From NCBI RefSeq assembly GCF_900090235.1, contig NZ_LT607750.1, positions 4,455,001-4,519,000 on the forward strand: a DNA stretch of 64,000 nucleotides. The letters run 5' to 3'. The notes under the pieces are model-generated. The model had not been told where the DNA came from, searched no databases, and saw only the letters and a list, made by a program, of their open reading frames with translations. Shown piece after piece: positions 16,035-24,823 of this stretch. The DNA comes from Micromonospora echinaurantiaca. Lineage in GTDB: Bacteria; Actinomycetota; Actinomycetes; Mycobacteriales; Micromonosporaceae. Made by a program: the position numbers and the translations under genes. Every line of letters begins with the position of its first letter. Position 1 is the first letter of the stretch.

Positions 16035-16499
16035 ATGATGGGCGTCATGACCCGCTGGCTGGACCCGGACGAGCAGCGCACCTGGCGGGCGTTCCTGACC
16101 GCCTCCCGGGCGCTGATGGAGACGCTCGATCGCGAGCTGCAACGCGACGCCGGGATGCCGCACGCGTACTACGAGATCCTGGTCCGGCTCTCCGAGGCGC
16201 CGGAGCGGCGGCTGCGGATGAGCCTGCTGGCCGAGGCGAGCGGCGCGTCGCGCAGCCGGCTCTCGCACGCGGTGTCCCGGATGGAGGCGGCCGGGTGGGT
16301 GCGCCGCGAGGAGTGCCCCACCGACCGGCGCGGGCAGGTCGCGCTCCTCACCGAGGCGGGGTTCGCCACCCTCGCCGCCGCCGCGCCCGGGCACGTCGAG
16401 GGGGTACGCCGGCACCTGTTCGACGCGTTGAGCCCGGCTCAGGTCGACCAGCTGCGCCGGATCAGCGAGACGCTGGCCGACCACCTGACCGGTTCCTGA
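16035..16499 (+). CDS. MarR-family transcriptional regulator
   Basis: 154 residues. Helical dimer N-terminus (WRAFLTASRALMETLDRELQRDAG), then the winged helix: YEILVRLSEAPERRLRMSLLAE, recognition helix SRSRLSHAVSRMEAAGWVRREE and the wing CPTDRRGQVALLTEAG. It ends with the second dimer helix (ALSPAQVDQLRRISETLADHL). ATG 16035; an ATG at 16047 (MTRWLDPDEQ) is also possible. Confidence 0.85.
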   Translation: MMGVMTRWLDPDEQRTWRAFLTASRALMETLDRELQRDAGMPHAYYEILVRLSEAPERRLRMSLLAEASGASRSRLSHAVSRMEAAGWVRREECPTDRRGQVALLTEAGFATLAAAAPGHVEGVRRHLFDALSPAQVDQLRRISETLADHLTGS

Positions 16500-16556
16500 C
16501 CGAACCGCTCCGGCGCGGGACTTGTACTTACCGTCGTCGGTTGAGCACGATGGGGC

Positions 16557-18257
16557 GTGCCCTCCGGCTTCGGTGAACTGACTGACCAGGCGCACCACCT
16601 GGTGTCCGCCGGCGACCTCGCCGGCGCCCAGCGGCTGCTCGCCGACGCGCTGACCGAGGCCGACCCGCGACCGGCCAACGCCACGCCCGAGCTGGCCGAG
16701 GCGGCCAGCCTGCAGGCCCGCGTGCTGGTCGCCCTCGGCGAACCGCACTCGGCCCGGGGCTGGGCCGCCTTCGCGTACGCGGCCACCACCCGGCTGCACG
16801 GCCGCTCCGACCAGCGCACCGTGGCCGCCGCGGCCACTCTGGCGGCGGTGCTGCACCGGGTCGGCAGCTGGTCCCGCGCGGCCCGGCTCTACCAGGAGGT
16901 CATCATCGAGCTGACCGCCCTGGACGGCCCGGAGTCGCTGCGGGTGCTCGCCGCGCACGCCGACCTGGCCACCGTGGAGTACGCCCGCGGCCAGTGCCAG
17001 GTGGCCCGGGACCGGCTCCAGGACGCCTGGGAGCTGCACCGCGAGGTGTACGGCGACGGGCACCCCAGCGGCATCAAGATGCTCGCCCGGCTCGGCGCGA
17101 TGCAGCGCGACTGCGGGCAGTTCGCCGAGGCGCACGACAACCTGGCGTTGGCCCGCGAGCTCTGCCGCCAGCACCTGCCCGCCGACGACCCGCTGGCCGC
17201 GCAGGTTGCCACGCTGGCCCGGGCGGCGGCGAACCCGGATCACGTCTGCGCCGAGACCGCGCCGGTGACCCGGGACGGCCCGGTCGTGCCGGCCGCGCGC
17301 ACCCCGCCGCCCGGCGACGGGCCGGCCGAGCCGCCGCAGGACTGGCCCCCGCCCGGCGAGGACCCGGCGCAGGGCTGGCCCCCGTCGGGTGAGCACCCGG
17401 CGCCGGACTGGCACCCCCCGGAGGGCTGGCACCCGTCGACCGGCCAGCACCCGCCCGAGGGTTACCACCCCTCGGGCGGCTACCACCCCGCCGGCTGGCA
17501 GCCGGGCGAGGAATCCGCGCCGGCGGAGGCCGCCGACCCACCGGTGCCGACGCCCCGGCAGCCGGTGGACGGCTCGACCGCCACCGCGGAGCAGGGCTGG
17601 TGGCCCCCGGAGCATGGCTCCGACGACGGGTCGGACAGCGCGGTGCCCCCGTCGGTGGTGACCCTGGCCGACGGCCCGGTCGACGAGGCGGACGGGGTGC
17701 GCCGGGTGCCCCGGTACGACGAACCGCCGCACCAGCCGTCGCCGCTGCTGCCCGTGCCGGTGCACCGGCCGCCGGGCCGGCGTACCAACCGGCTGCTGCT
17801 GCTCGTCGTCGCGGGCGTCGCCGTGGTGCTGCTCGGCACCGCGGCGGTCATCGCCGGGGTGTCCCGGGTGGACGGCGGCGCCGACCCGACCGCCCCGGCC
17901 GCCAGCGGCGGGCCGGTCACCTCCACCGCGCCGAGCACCCCCGCGCCGGCCACGTCCTCGCCGACCGGCGTCGCGGCGGCCTCACCCGGCACTCCGCCCG
18001 GCGCGGTGGCCCTGCGGGACAACCGGGACAACGTCGCGCTGAGCTGGACCTACCCGGCCGGCGGCGAGGGTCCGGTAGTGATCTCCGGTGGCCGGGCGGG
18101 CCAGGCCCAGACCGCCTTCGCCGACCTGCCCGCCGGCACCACCAGCTTCGTCGTCTACGGCCTGAACCGCAGCACCGACTACTGCTTCACGGTCGCCGTG
18201 GTCTGGTCCGCCGACACCGTCGCCCGCGCCGAGCAGGTCTGCACCCGCCGCCGCTGA
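16557..18257 (+). CDS. TPR protein with Pro-rich linker, one TM helix and fibronectin-III-like end
   Basis: 566 residues from GTG 16557. Residues 1-220 are tetratricopeptide-like (AHHLVSAGDLAGAQRLLADAL, AARLYQEVIIELTALDG, ARDRLQDAWELHREVYG). Residues about 240-340 are a disordered Pro/Trp/Gly/His stretch with short repeats of the form H-P-P-E-G-W. One membrane helix (LLLLVVAGVAVVLLGTAAVI) at about 413-435 is followed by a Thr/Pro/Ser region and a fibronectin-III-like domain (VALRDNRDNVALSWTYP...TSFVVYGLNRSTDYCFTVAVVW). The TPR part should be inside and the fibronectin part outside. Partner unknown. Confidence 0.75.
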   Translation: MPSGFGELTDQAHHLVSAGDLAGAQRLLADALTEADPRPANATPELAEAASLQARVLVALGEPHSARGWAAFAYAATTRLHGRSDQRTVAAAATLAAVLHRVGSWSRAARLYQEVIIELTALDGPESLRVLAAHADLATVEYARGQCQVARDRLQDAWELHREVYGDGHPSGIKMLARLGAMQRDCGQFAEAHDNLALARELCRQHLPADDPLAAQVATLARAAANPDHVCAETAPVTRDGPVVPAARTPPPGDGPAEPPQDWPPPGEDPAQGWPPSGEHPAPDWHPPEGWHPSTGQHPPEGYHPSGGYHPAGWQPGEESAPAEAADPPVPTPRQPVDGSTATAEQGWWPPEHGSDDGSDSAVPPSVVTLADGPVDEADGVRRVPRYDEPPHQPSPLLPVPVHRPPGRRTNRLLLLVVAGVAVVLLGTAAVIAGVSRVDGGADPTAPAASGGPVTSTAPSTPAPATSSPTGVAAASPGTPPGAVALRDNRDNVALSWTYPAGGEGPVVISGGRAGQAQTAFADLPAGTTSFVVYGLNRSTDYCFTVAVVWSADTVARAEQVCTRRR

Positions 18258-18389
18258 CCACCCGGCCCGCCCCGACGGCGGCGAGCGGAGCCGTCGAGCC
18301 GGCGCGGGCTGGCTCAACCGGCTCGTCGGTCCGGGTCGACGTCGCCCGCGCAGCCCGCGGGCGGCGTCGACAGTGCCGCCGGGGCCGGC

Positions 18390-19832
18390 TCAGGCCGGCT
18401 CGTCGGGCAGGGCGGGCAGCCGCAGCCGCACGCACAGGCCCGGCCCGGGCTCGGCGTCGGCCAGCTCGACCGAACCGGCGGCCCGGCGAACCAGTTCGCG
18501 GACGATGGCCAGCCCCAGGCCGGTGCCGCCGGCGTCCCGGGCCCGCGCGTCGTCGAGCCGGGTGAACCGGTCGAAGACCCGTGCCCGGTCCGCGACCGGG
18601 ATGCCCGGCCCGTCGTCGGTCACCGTCACCAGGTGGTACGCGCCGGGCCCGGCACCCGCCCGCCGCGACGCCGGGGCGGGCCCGTCGCCGCCCGGCGCGG
18701 GTACGGCGGCCAGCACCACCTCGCCGCGGGCGTGCCGGACGGCGTTGTCCACCAGGTTGGCCAGGATCCGGTGCAGCTCGTCCGGATCACCGACCGTCCA
18801 GACCGGCGACTCCGGGATGAGCACCCGCACCGGCGGCGACGGGTACCGGGCGGCCACCGCGGCCAGCAGCCCGCCCAGCTCTACCGGACCGGTGGCCCGG
18901 GCCGGCGGGGCCTCGTCCAGCCGGGCCAGCAGCAGCAGGTCGTCGACCAGCCGGCTGAGCCGCTCGGTGTCGGCGAGCAGGTTCGCCGACACCGCCGTCC
19001 AGTCGGTCCGCTCGGCCAGCCGCTGCGCCACCTCCACTTCGGTGCGGATGTTGGTCAACGGGCTGCGCAGCTCGTGTGCGGCGTCCGCGACGAAGGCGCG
19101 CTGCCGGTTCCGGGCCGACTCCAGCCGGCCGAGCATGCCGTTGAGGGTGACCGCCAGCCGGTGGATCTCGTCCCGGGACGCGGGCACCGGCAGCCGGCCA
19201 CCGCCGTCGCGTCCGGTGATCTCCTCGGCCCCGCGGCGCAGTGCCTCCACCGGCCGCAGGGTCGCCCCGACCACCCGCCAGGCCACCACCGCGAGCAGCC
19301 CCACCAGCAGCGGGAACGCGACCAGCAGGATGGTGCGTACCGCATGCGTGCTGTGCCGCACGTCGGCCATCGAGCGGGCGACCAGCACGGTACGGGGTTC
19401 GGCCCCGGTGCCGGCCGGCACGGCCACCACCCGAACCGGCCCGGGCAACCCGACCCGCTCCCCCGGCACCGTCAGGCGCTGCCGGGCGTCCCGGTCGATC
19501 TGCTCCGGCCGCAGCATCGGCACCAGCCGGTCGGCGTCGATCGAGGCGGCCCGGACCCGACCCTCGTGGTCGACCACCTGCACCCTCATCTGGCCGGCGG
19601 CCACCGGCAGCGGGTCGGGCAGCGCGTCCTCCGCGGCGAGCAGCGCGACCGCGTCGGCGGTGCGGAACGCCTCGTTGTCGACAGTGCGTTGCAACACGAA
19701 GTGCAGCACGCCGAGCAGAACCAGCCCGCCGACCGCCAACCCGACGGAGAGGCCGAGCACACCGATCACCATGAGCCGGCCGCGCAGCCCGAACGCCGCC
19801 CGCAGCCGGCTCCACGGTCCGGCCCCGGTCAC
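18390..19832 (-). CDS. Sensor histidine kinase of an OmpR-type pair
   Basis: 480 residues. Membrane helices at about 18-40 (LMVIGVLGLSVGLAVGGLVL) and 170-190 (ILLVAFPLLVGLLAVVAWRV) enclose an extracytoplasmic sensor; then HAMP (EALRRGAEEITGRDGG), HisKA with AFVADAAHELRSPLTNIR (His phosphosite) and an ATPase domain with N (LVDNAVRHA), G1 (DDGPGIP) and G2 (GGTGLGLAIVRELV) boxes. GTG 19832 overlaps the regulator stop (GTGA), so the two are co-translated. The divergent LolA-like gene is the likely target. Confidence 0.9.
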   Translation of the reverse strand: MTGAGPWSRLRAAFGLRGRLMVIGVLGLSVGLAVGGLVLLGVLHFVLQRTVDNEAFRTADAVALLAAEDALPDPLPVAAGQMRVQVVDHEGRVRAASIDADRLVPMLRPEQIDRDARQRLTVPGERVGLPGPVRVVAVPAGTGAEPRTVLVARSMADVRHSTHAVRTILLVAFPLLVGLLAVVAWRVVGATLRPVEALRRGAEEITGRDGGGRLPVPASRDEIHRLAVTLNGMLGRLESARNRQRAFVADAAHELRSPLTNIRTEVEVAQRLAERTDWTAVSANLLADTERLSRLVDDLLLLARLDEAPPARATGPVELGGLLAAVAARYPSPPVRVLIPESPVWTVGDPDELHRILANLVDNAVRHARGEVVLAAVPAPGGDGPAPASRRAGAGPGAYHLVTVTDDGPGIPVADRARVFDRFTRLDDARARDAGGTGLGLAIVRELVRRAAGSVELADAEPGPGLCVRLRLPALPDEPA

Positions 19833-20485
19833 GTCGCCAGCCGGTAGCCGGCCCCGCGGACGGTCTCCAACCGCTCCCGGCCGATCTTGCGCCGCAGGTA
19901 GCCGACGTAGACCTCGACGACGTTCGGCGCGGTCTCCATCCCGGCGTCCCAGACGTGGTCGAGCAGTTCGGTCTTGGAGACCACCTCGCCGGGACGGCGC
20001 ATCAGGTAGTTCAGCAGGGCGAACTCCCGGGCGGTGAGTTCCACCTCGGCGTCGGCCCGGGTCACCCGCCGCCGGGCCGGGTCGAGGGTGAGGTCACCCA
20101 CCGCGAGCACCGTCGGGCGTTCCGGGGCGCCGCGGCGCAGCAGCGCCCGCAGCCGGGCCAGCAGCACCACGTACGAGAACGGCTTGGTGAGGTAGTCGTC
20201 GGCGCCGCAGTCCAGCCCGTCGGCCTGGTCGTACTCGCCGTCCTTGGCGGAGAGCATGAGCACCGGCAGCCAGTGCTCCTCGGCGCGCAGCCGACGGACC
20301 ACCTCGTAGCCGGAGAGGCCGGGCAGCATGACGTCGAGGATCATGGCGTCGTAGCCGCCGTGCCGGGCCGCGTCCAGCCCGGCCGGGCCGGTCGCCGCCA
20401 CGTCCACCGCGAACCCCTCGGCCTGCAACCCTCGTTGCAGGGCGGCCGCCAGCCGCGACTCGTCCTCCACCACCAGCAACCGCAC
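19829..20485 (-). CDS. OmpR/PhoB-family response regulator
   Basis: 218 residues. Receiver domain with the acidic pair (VEDE), phosphosite Asp in DAMILDVMLPGLSG, Thr/Ser (LMLSAKDG) and Lys (DYLTKPFSY). Winged-helix DNA-binding domain with ELTAREFALLNYLMRRPGEVVSKTELLDHVWD and VYVGYLRRKIG. First gene of the pair with the downstream kinase. A CTCAGC direct repeat with 11-bp period lies at 20529-20545 in the divergent promoter. Confidence 0.9.
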   Translation of the reverse strand: MRLLVVEDESRLAAALQRGLQAEGFAVDVAATGPAGLDAARHGGYDAMILDVMLPGLSGYEVVRRLRAEEHWLPVLMLSAKDGEYDQADGLDCGADDYLTKPFSYVVLLARLRALLRRGAPERPTVLAVGDLTLDPARRRVTRADAEVELTAREFALLNYLMRRPGEVVSKTELLDHVWDAGMETAPNVVEVYVGYLRRKIGRERLETVRGAGYRLAT

Positions 20486-20528
20486 GGCTCAAGCGTGCCA
20501 CCCCCGGACGAGGGGCCAAAGCGCCGTC

Positions 20529-20545
20529 CTCAGCGCCCTCTCAGC
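20529..20545. promoter_or_regulatory. Candidate response-regulator box CTCAGC-N5-CTCAGC
   Basis: Two identical hexamers 11 bp apart, one DNA turn, as bound by OmpR-family dimers. Located between the two-component operon and the LolA-like gene. Confidence 0.5.
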
Positions 20546-20581
20546 CTCGATTGGGCAGGATGTGTCCAGGAGGTGCCATCC

Positions 20582-21673
20582 ATGTCCGTCCTGAAGAGCC
20601 GTCCCGTCCTGCGCTGGCTGGTCCCGGTGACCGCCGCCGCCACCGTCATCGGCGGCGGTGCCGCGCTCGGCACGTTCGCCGCCCAGGCCGAGCCGAGCCT
20701 GCCGCCGCGCACGGCCGCCGAACTCCTGGTCGATCTGCAGACCTCCCGGCTGGAGGGGCTCTCCGGCACGGTCGTGCAGCGCGCCGACCTGGGCCTGCCG
20801 CCGCTGGCCGGGCTGGCCGGCGGGGAGCTGGGCAGCCTGCTGACCGGCACGCACACGCTGCGGGTCTGGCACTCCGGCCCGGACCGGCAGCGGATCGCGC
20901 TGCTGGACACCCTCGGCGAGAAGGACATCATCCGCAACGGCCGGGACGTCTGGACCTGGGACAGCCGGACCAACACCGCCACCCACCGCACGCTGCCGAT
21001 CGAGGGCGGCGAGCCGGCCGCGCCGGAACTGCCGGCCACCCCGCAGCAGGCGGCCGACCAGGCCCTCGCCGCGATCGACCCGAGCACCGAGGTGAGCGTC
21101 GGCCGCTCCGCCACGGTGGCCGGGCGGGACGCGTACGAGCTGGTGCTCGCCCCGCGCGACGCCGCCTCGCTGGTGCACCAGGTGCGGATCGCCATCGACG
21201 CCCGCGAGCACGTGCCGCTGCGCTTCGAGGTCTTCGCCGACGGCAGCGACCAGCCGGCCTTCGAGATGGCGTTCACCCAGGTGGACTACGCCCGGCCGGC
21301 CGCCGACCAGTTCGCGTTCAACCCGCCGCCCGGGGTGAAGATCACCGAGGAGTCGGTGGAGCGGCCGGCGGGCGCGCACCGGGCCGAACGCCCGGCCGGC
21401 GAGCGGCCGCAGGCGCGTACGGTCGGCGAGGGCTGGACCACGGTGGTGGTCGCGCGGCTCGGCGGCGCGGCCAGCGGCGGCGCCGGCAAGCCGGCCGAGG
21501 CCCCGCCGGCCGAGGTCGCCGGGGTGCTGGACGCGCTGCCGAAGGTCAGCGGCGACTGGGGCAGCGGGCGGCTGTTGACCGGGAAGCTGTTCAGCGCGCT
21601 GCTCACCGACGACGGCCGGCTGCTCGCCGGCGCGGTCACCCCGGAGCGGCTCTACGAGGTGGCGAAGGGCTGA
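20582..21673 (+). CDS. Secreted LolA/RseB-like protein
   Basis: 363 residues. Signal peptide or N-terminal anchor (RWLVPVTAAATVIGGGAALGTFAAQA). The body has the LolA-like beta sheet pattern (LLVDLQTSRLEGLSGTVVQRADLGLP, HTLRVWHSGPDRQRIALLD, DIIRNGRDVWTWDSRTNTATH, VAGRDAYELVLAPRD, PLRFEVFADG, DYARPAADQFAFNPPPGVKI). Actinobacterial proteins of this type lie beside two-component systems and may sense or carry lipids in the envelope. AGGAGG is 7 bases ahead of ATG 20582. Confidence 0.75.
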   Translation: MSVLKSRPVLRWLVPVTAAATVIGGGAALGTFAAQAEPSLPPRTAAELLVDLQTSRLEGLSGTVVQRADLGLPPLAGLAGGELGSLLTGTHTLRVWHSGPDRQRIALLDTLGEKDIIRNGRDVWTWDSRTNTATHRTLPIEGGEPAAPELPATPQQAADQALAAIDPSTEVSVGRSATVAGRDAYELVLAPRDAASLVHQVRIAIDAREHVPLRFEVFADGSDQPAFEMAFTQVDYARPAADQFAFNPPPGVKITEESVERPAGAHRAERPAGERPQARTVGEGWTTVVVARLGGAASGGAGKPAEAPPAEVAGVLDALPKVSGDWGSGRLLTGKLFSALLTDDGRLLAGAVTPERLYEVAKG

Positions 21674-21786
21674 ACGCGGCGACGGTCGGGAGGTACGCGC
21701 AGGCGGCCTTCCGACCGGCGTGTTCGGGGGGTGCGGCCGGCGGGTGACGCCGGCCCGCAACGCTTGGTGCGGCGGATCGGCGCGCG

Positions 21787-21847
21787 GTATCTTTCTCAGT
21801 TCAGGCAACAAAAAAGAACGGCCGAATAGCCGTTCCGGGAAAGATAC
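21787..21847 (+). promoter_or_regulatory. Two-stem leader before the HelR/HelD-like gene
   Basis: Outer arms GTATCTTTC (21787-21795) and GAAAGATAC (21839-21847) enclose an inner hairpin GAACGGC-CGAATA-GCCGTTC (21816-21835) and an A-rich loop (CAACAAAAAAG). The structure ends 19 bases before the TTG start. It could be a transcribed regulatory leader or a double operator. Confidence 0.5.
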
Positions 21848-21866
21848 TAACCAATTGGGAGACGGC

Positions 21867-24164
21867 TTGTCAAGGCACTCCGGCGATTCCGGTGAATTGC
21901 AGCCCGACGACGAGATCGGTCGCGAGCAGGAGTACGTCTCGATGCTCTACCGCCGGCTGGACGGGCTGCGTGAGCAGGCGTCCCGGCGACTGACCGAGGA
22001 ACTGCGCAACACCGGCGGCACGTTGCAGGCCCGTTCCCAGCGCGACAGCGCGGTGCGGATGTACGCCGAACAGGTCGAGCAGTTCTCCGCCGTGGAGAAC
22101 GGCCTCTGCTTCGGCCGGCTCGACACCGACGACGGCGGGCGACACTACATCGGCCGGATCGGCATCTTCGACACCAGCGGCGACTACGACCCGCTGCTGA
22201 TCGACTGGCGGGCGCCGGCCGCCCGCGCCTTCTACCTCGCCACCGCCGCCAACCCGCAGGGCGTACGCCGGCGCCGGCACCTGCGCACCCGGGAGCGCAA
22301 GGTGACCGCGCTCAACGACGAGGTGCTCGACCTGGCCACCGCCTCCCCCACCGCGCACGAGGAGCTGACCGGGGAGGCGTCGCTGCTCGCCGCGCTGAAC
22401 GCCGGGCGGACCGGGCGGATGCGCGACATCGTGGAGACCATCCAGGCCGAGCAGGACGCGGTCATCCGGGCCGACCTGCCGGGCGTGCTGGTGGTGCAGG
22501 GCGGGCCGGGCACCGGCAAGACGGCTGTCGCGCTGCACCGGGCCGCGTACCTGCTCTACACCCACCGCCGGGAACTCGCCACCCGCGGCGTGCTGCTGGT
22601 CGGCCCGAACGCGACCTTCCTGCGCTACATCTCCCAGGTGCTGCCGGCGCTGGCCGAGACCGGTGTGCTGCTGCGCACCCAGGGCGACCTCTTTCCCGGG
22701 GTGAGCGCCCGGCGCACCGAAAGCGCCGAGGCGGCCGCGCTCAAGGGGCGGCTGGTGATGACCGAGGTGCTCGCCGCCGCGGTGCGCGACCGGCAGTGGG
22801 TGCCCGCCGAGCCGCTGGAGGTCGAGCTGCCGCAGCGGGAGATCCTCCGGCTCGACCCGGCGACCGTCAGCGCCGCCCGGGACCGGGCCCGCCGCTCCGG
22901 CCGCCCGCACAACCTGGCCCGCGCGCTGTTCGACATCGAGATCGTGCACGCGCTCTCCGCGCAGGTCGCCGACCGGATCGGCGCCGACCCGCTGGGCGGG
23001 GAGAACCTGCTCGACGAGGCCGACATCGCGGAGATCCGCCGCGAGCTGCGCGAGGAGCCCGAGGTGCGGGCCGTGCTGGACGAGCTCTGGCCGGTGCTCA
23101 CCCCGCAGCGCCTGCTCGCCGACCTGTACGCCTCGGCCGAGCGGATCGCCGCCGCCGCGCCGATGCTCACCGCCGCCGAGCGGGCCCTGCTGCACCGGGA
23201 GCCGGGCGGCTGGACGCCGGCCGACGTGCCGCTGCTGGACGAGGCGGCCGAGCTGCTCGGCGAGGACGAGCGGGCCGCGACGGCCCGCCGGGAGCGGATC
23301 CGGGCGCTGCAACGCGAGTACGCCGAGGGCGTGCTGGAGATCGCCCGGGGTTCCCGGTCGATCGACGTGGAGGACGAGGCCGAGGGCGGTGAGATCCTCG
23401 GCGTGACCGACCTGCTGGACGCCGACCGGCTGCTGGAGCGGCAGGAGGAGGTCGACCGGCTGACCACCGCCCAGCGGGCCGCGGCCGACCGGAACTGGGC
23501 GTTCGGCCACGTGATCGTGGACGAGGCGCAGGAGTTGTCACCGATGGCCTGGCGGCTGCTGATGCGCCGCTGCCCGAGCCGGTCGATGACGATCGTCGGG
23601 GACGTGGCGCAGACCGGCGCGTTGGCTGGCACGCCGTCCTGGGCCGACGCGCTGGAGCCGTACGTGGCGCAGCGCTGGCGGCTGGAGGAGCTGACGGTCA
23701 GCTACCGCACCCCGGCCGAGATCATGGCGGTCGCCGCCGAGGTGCTGGCCGAGATCGACCCGGCGCTGCGCCCACCCCGCTCGGTACGCCAGAGTGGCTT
23801 TCCGCCGCGGGAGGTCGCGGTACCGGTGGCGCGGCTGGCGGCGGAGCTGGTCGACGCGGTGACCCGGGAGGCGGCCGGGTTGACCGACGGCCGGCTCGGG
23901 GTGATCGTGCCGGCCGGTCGGGTGGTTGAGCTCGGCGCCGCGGTCACCGCCGCGCTGCCCGAGGCGGCCGTCGGCGAGCACCCGGAGCTGGAGAGCCGGG
24001 TGGTGGTGCTGACCGTCGCCCAGGCCAAGGGCCTCGAGTTCGACTCGGTCGTGGTGGTCGACCCCGACCAGATCTTCGCCGAGTCCCCCCGCGGCCGCAG
24101 CGACCTCTACGTCGCCCTCACCCGCGCCACCCAACGCCTGACCACCCTCCACCCCACCCCCTGA
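21867..24164 (+). CDS. HelD/HelR-type UvrD-like ATPase (RNA polymerase recycling)
   Basis: 765 residues from TTG 21867, chosen because GGGAG lies 5 bases upstream and the conserved part begins soon after (DEIGREQEYVSMLYRRLDGLREQA); longer frames back to 21720 run through the hairpin leader. Helicase motifs: Walker A VVQGGPGTGKTAVALHRA, motif II VIVDEAQELSPM, motif III TIVGDVAQTG, motif V/VI TVAQAKGLEFDSVVVVDP and LYVALTRATQ. The N-terminal coiled coil is typical of HelD proteins, which insert into RNA polymerase and release stalled complexes; the HelR branch also protects against rifamycins. I cannot tell the two branches apart with certainty by eye. Confidence 0.85.
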   Translation: MSRHSGDSGELQPDDEIGREQEYVSMLYRRLDGLREQASRRLTEELRNTGGTLQARSQRDSAVRMYAEQVEQFSAVENGLCFGRLDTDDGGRHYIGRIGIFDTSGDYDPLLIDWRAPAARAFYLATAANPQGVRRRRHLRTRERKVTALNDEVLDLATASPTAHEELTGEASLLAALNAGRTGRMRDIVETIQAEQDAVIRADLPGVLVVQGGPGTGKTAVALHRAAYLLYTHRRELATRGVLLVGPNATFLRYISQVLPALAETGVLLRTQGDLFPGVSARRTESAEAAALKGRLVMTEVLAAAVRDRQWVPAEPLEVELPQREILRLDPATVSAARDRARRSGRPHNLARALFDIEIVHALSAQVADRIGADPLGGENLLDEADIAEIRRELREEPEVRAVLDELWPVLTPQRLLADLYASAERIAAAAPMLTAAERALLHREPGGWTPADVPLLDEAAELLGEDERAATARRERIRALQREYAEGVLEIARGSRSIDVEDEAEGGEILGVTDLLDADRLLERQEEVDRLTTAQRAAADRNWAFGHVIVDEAQELSPMAWRLLMRRCPSRSMTIVGDVAQTGALAGTPSWADALEPYVAQRWRLEELTVSYRTPAEIMAVAAEVLAEIDPALRPPRSVRQSGFPPREVAVPVARLAAELVDAVTREAAGLTDGRLGVIVPAGRVVELGAAVTAALPEAAVGEHPELESRVVVLTVAQAKGLEFDSVVVVDPDQIFAESPRGRSDLYVALTRATQRLTTLHPTP

Positions 24165-24173
24165 CCCGGATGT

Positions 24174-24234
24174 GTTGATCATGAGGTTGGCGGCGATGTG
24201 GATCTCTTCCACTGCCGCCAACCTCATGATCAAC
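24174..24234. terminator. Perfect 21-bp-stem hairpin (GTTGATCATG family)
   Basis: Left arm 24174-24194 and right arm 24214-24234 are perfectly complementary, loop of 19 bases, between convergent genes. Begins GTTGATCATGAGG and ends CCTCATGATCAAC. Confidence 0.75.
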
Positions 24235-24241
24235 GGGGTCG

Positions 24242-24649
24242 TTACTCGGTGGTGGAGTTGCCGGGGCCGGTGGCGATGGTGGACTGGTCGCTCGTGGAGC
24301 CGCCGGTGGGGGTGCTGAGGCCGCCGGTGGTGGCGTCGCCGGTGGTGGTCGGGGCGACCTTGCCCGGGTGGCGCTCCGGCTGGCGGGCCAGCCGCCGCAC
24401 GCTCGCCGGGCCGGCGGTGCCGCCGGTCGTGGTGACCGCCCCCTGACCCCGGGTCGGACCGCCGTCGCGCAGCACGGTGGGGTCGACCGCCACGTGCGCC
24501 GGGTCGTCCGGGTCCTCCTCCTGCCGCACCCGCTCCACGTCCGTGCGGGGCACGGTCACCTCGTCCAGGGCGCCCTCGCCGTACACACCGCCGGCGATCC
24601 GGTTCTCCGCCTGTCGGGCGGCGTCCTGTCGCATGTCGTCCTCACGCAC
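24242..24649 (-). CDS. Hydrophilic, low-complexity hypothetical protein
   Basis: 135 residues. The first half is acidic and ordered-looking (ARQAENRIAGGVYGEGALDE, TVPRTDVERVRQEEDPDDPA, VAVDPTVLRDGG); the second half is Thr/Gly/Ser/Pro-rich and disordered. No signal peptide or membrane segment. Codon positions fit a real gene better than the opposite strand. No family recognised. Confidence 0.55.
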   Translation of the reverse strand: MREDDMRQDAARQAENRIAGGVYGEGALDEVTVPRTDVERVRQEEDPDDPAHVAVDPTVLRDGGPTRGQGAVTTTGGTAGPASVRRLARQPERHPGKVAPTTTGDATTGGLSTPTGGSTSDQSTIATGPGNSTTE

Positions 24650-24823
24650 GATCCATCACCTCGCAGAAAGGGTCGGTCTCTGTGCGTGCCCGACGACCGG
24701 GCGGCCAAACCCCCACCGCCGGTTCACCGGGGTGTCGTCCACCGCTCGCCTGCCGGCCGCCCCGGCTGCCCATGCTGATCCGCGGACCGGCGGGACATCC
24801 CCGCCGGAGGGAGAGAGGACAGC

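Noticed and set aside
22232..23510. Long minus-strand frames over the helicase gene
   Set aside because: No motifs; the plus strand has a full set of helicase motifs.
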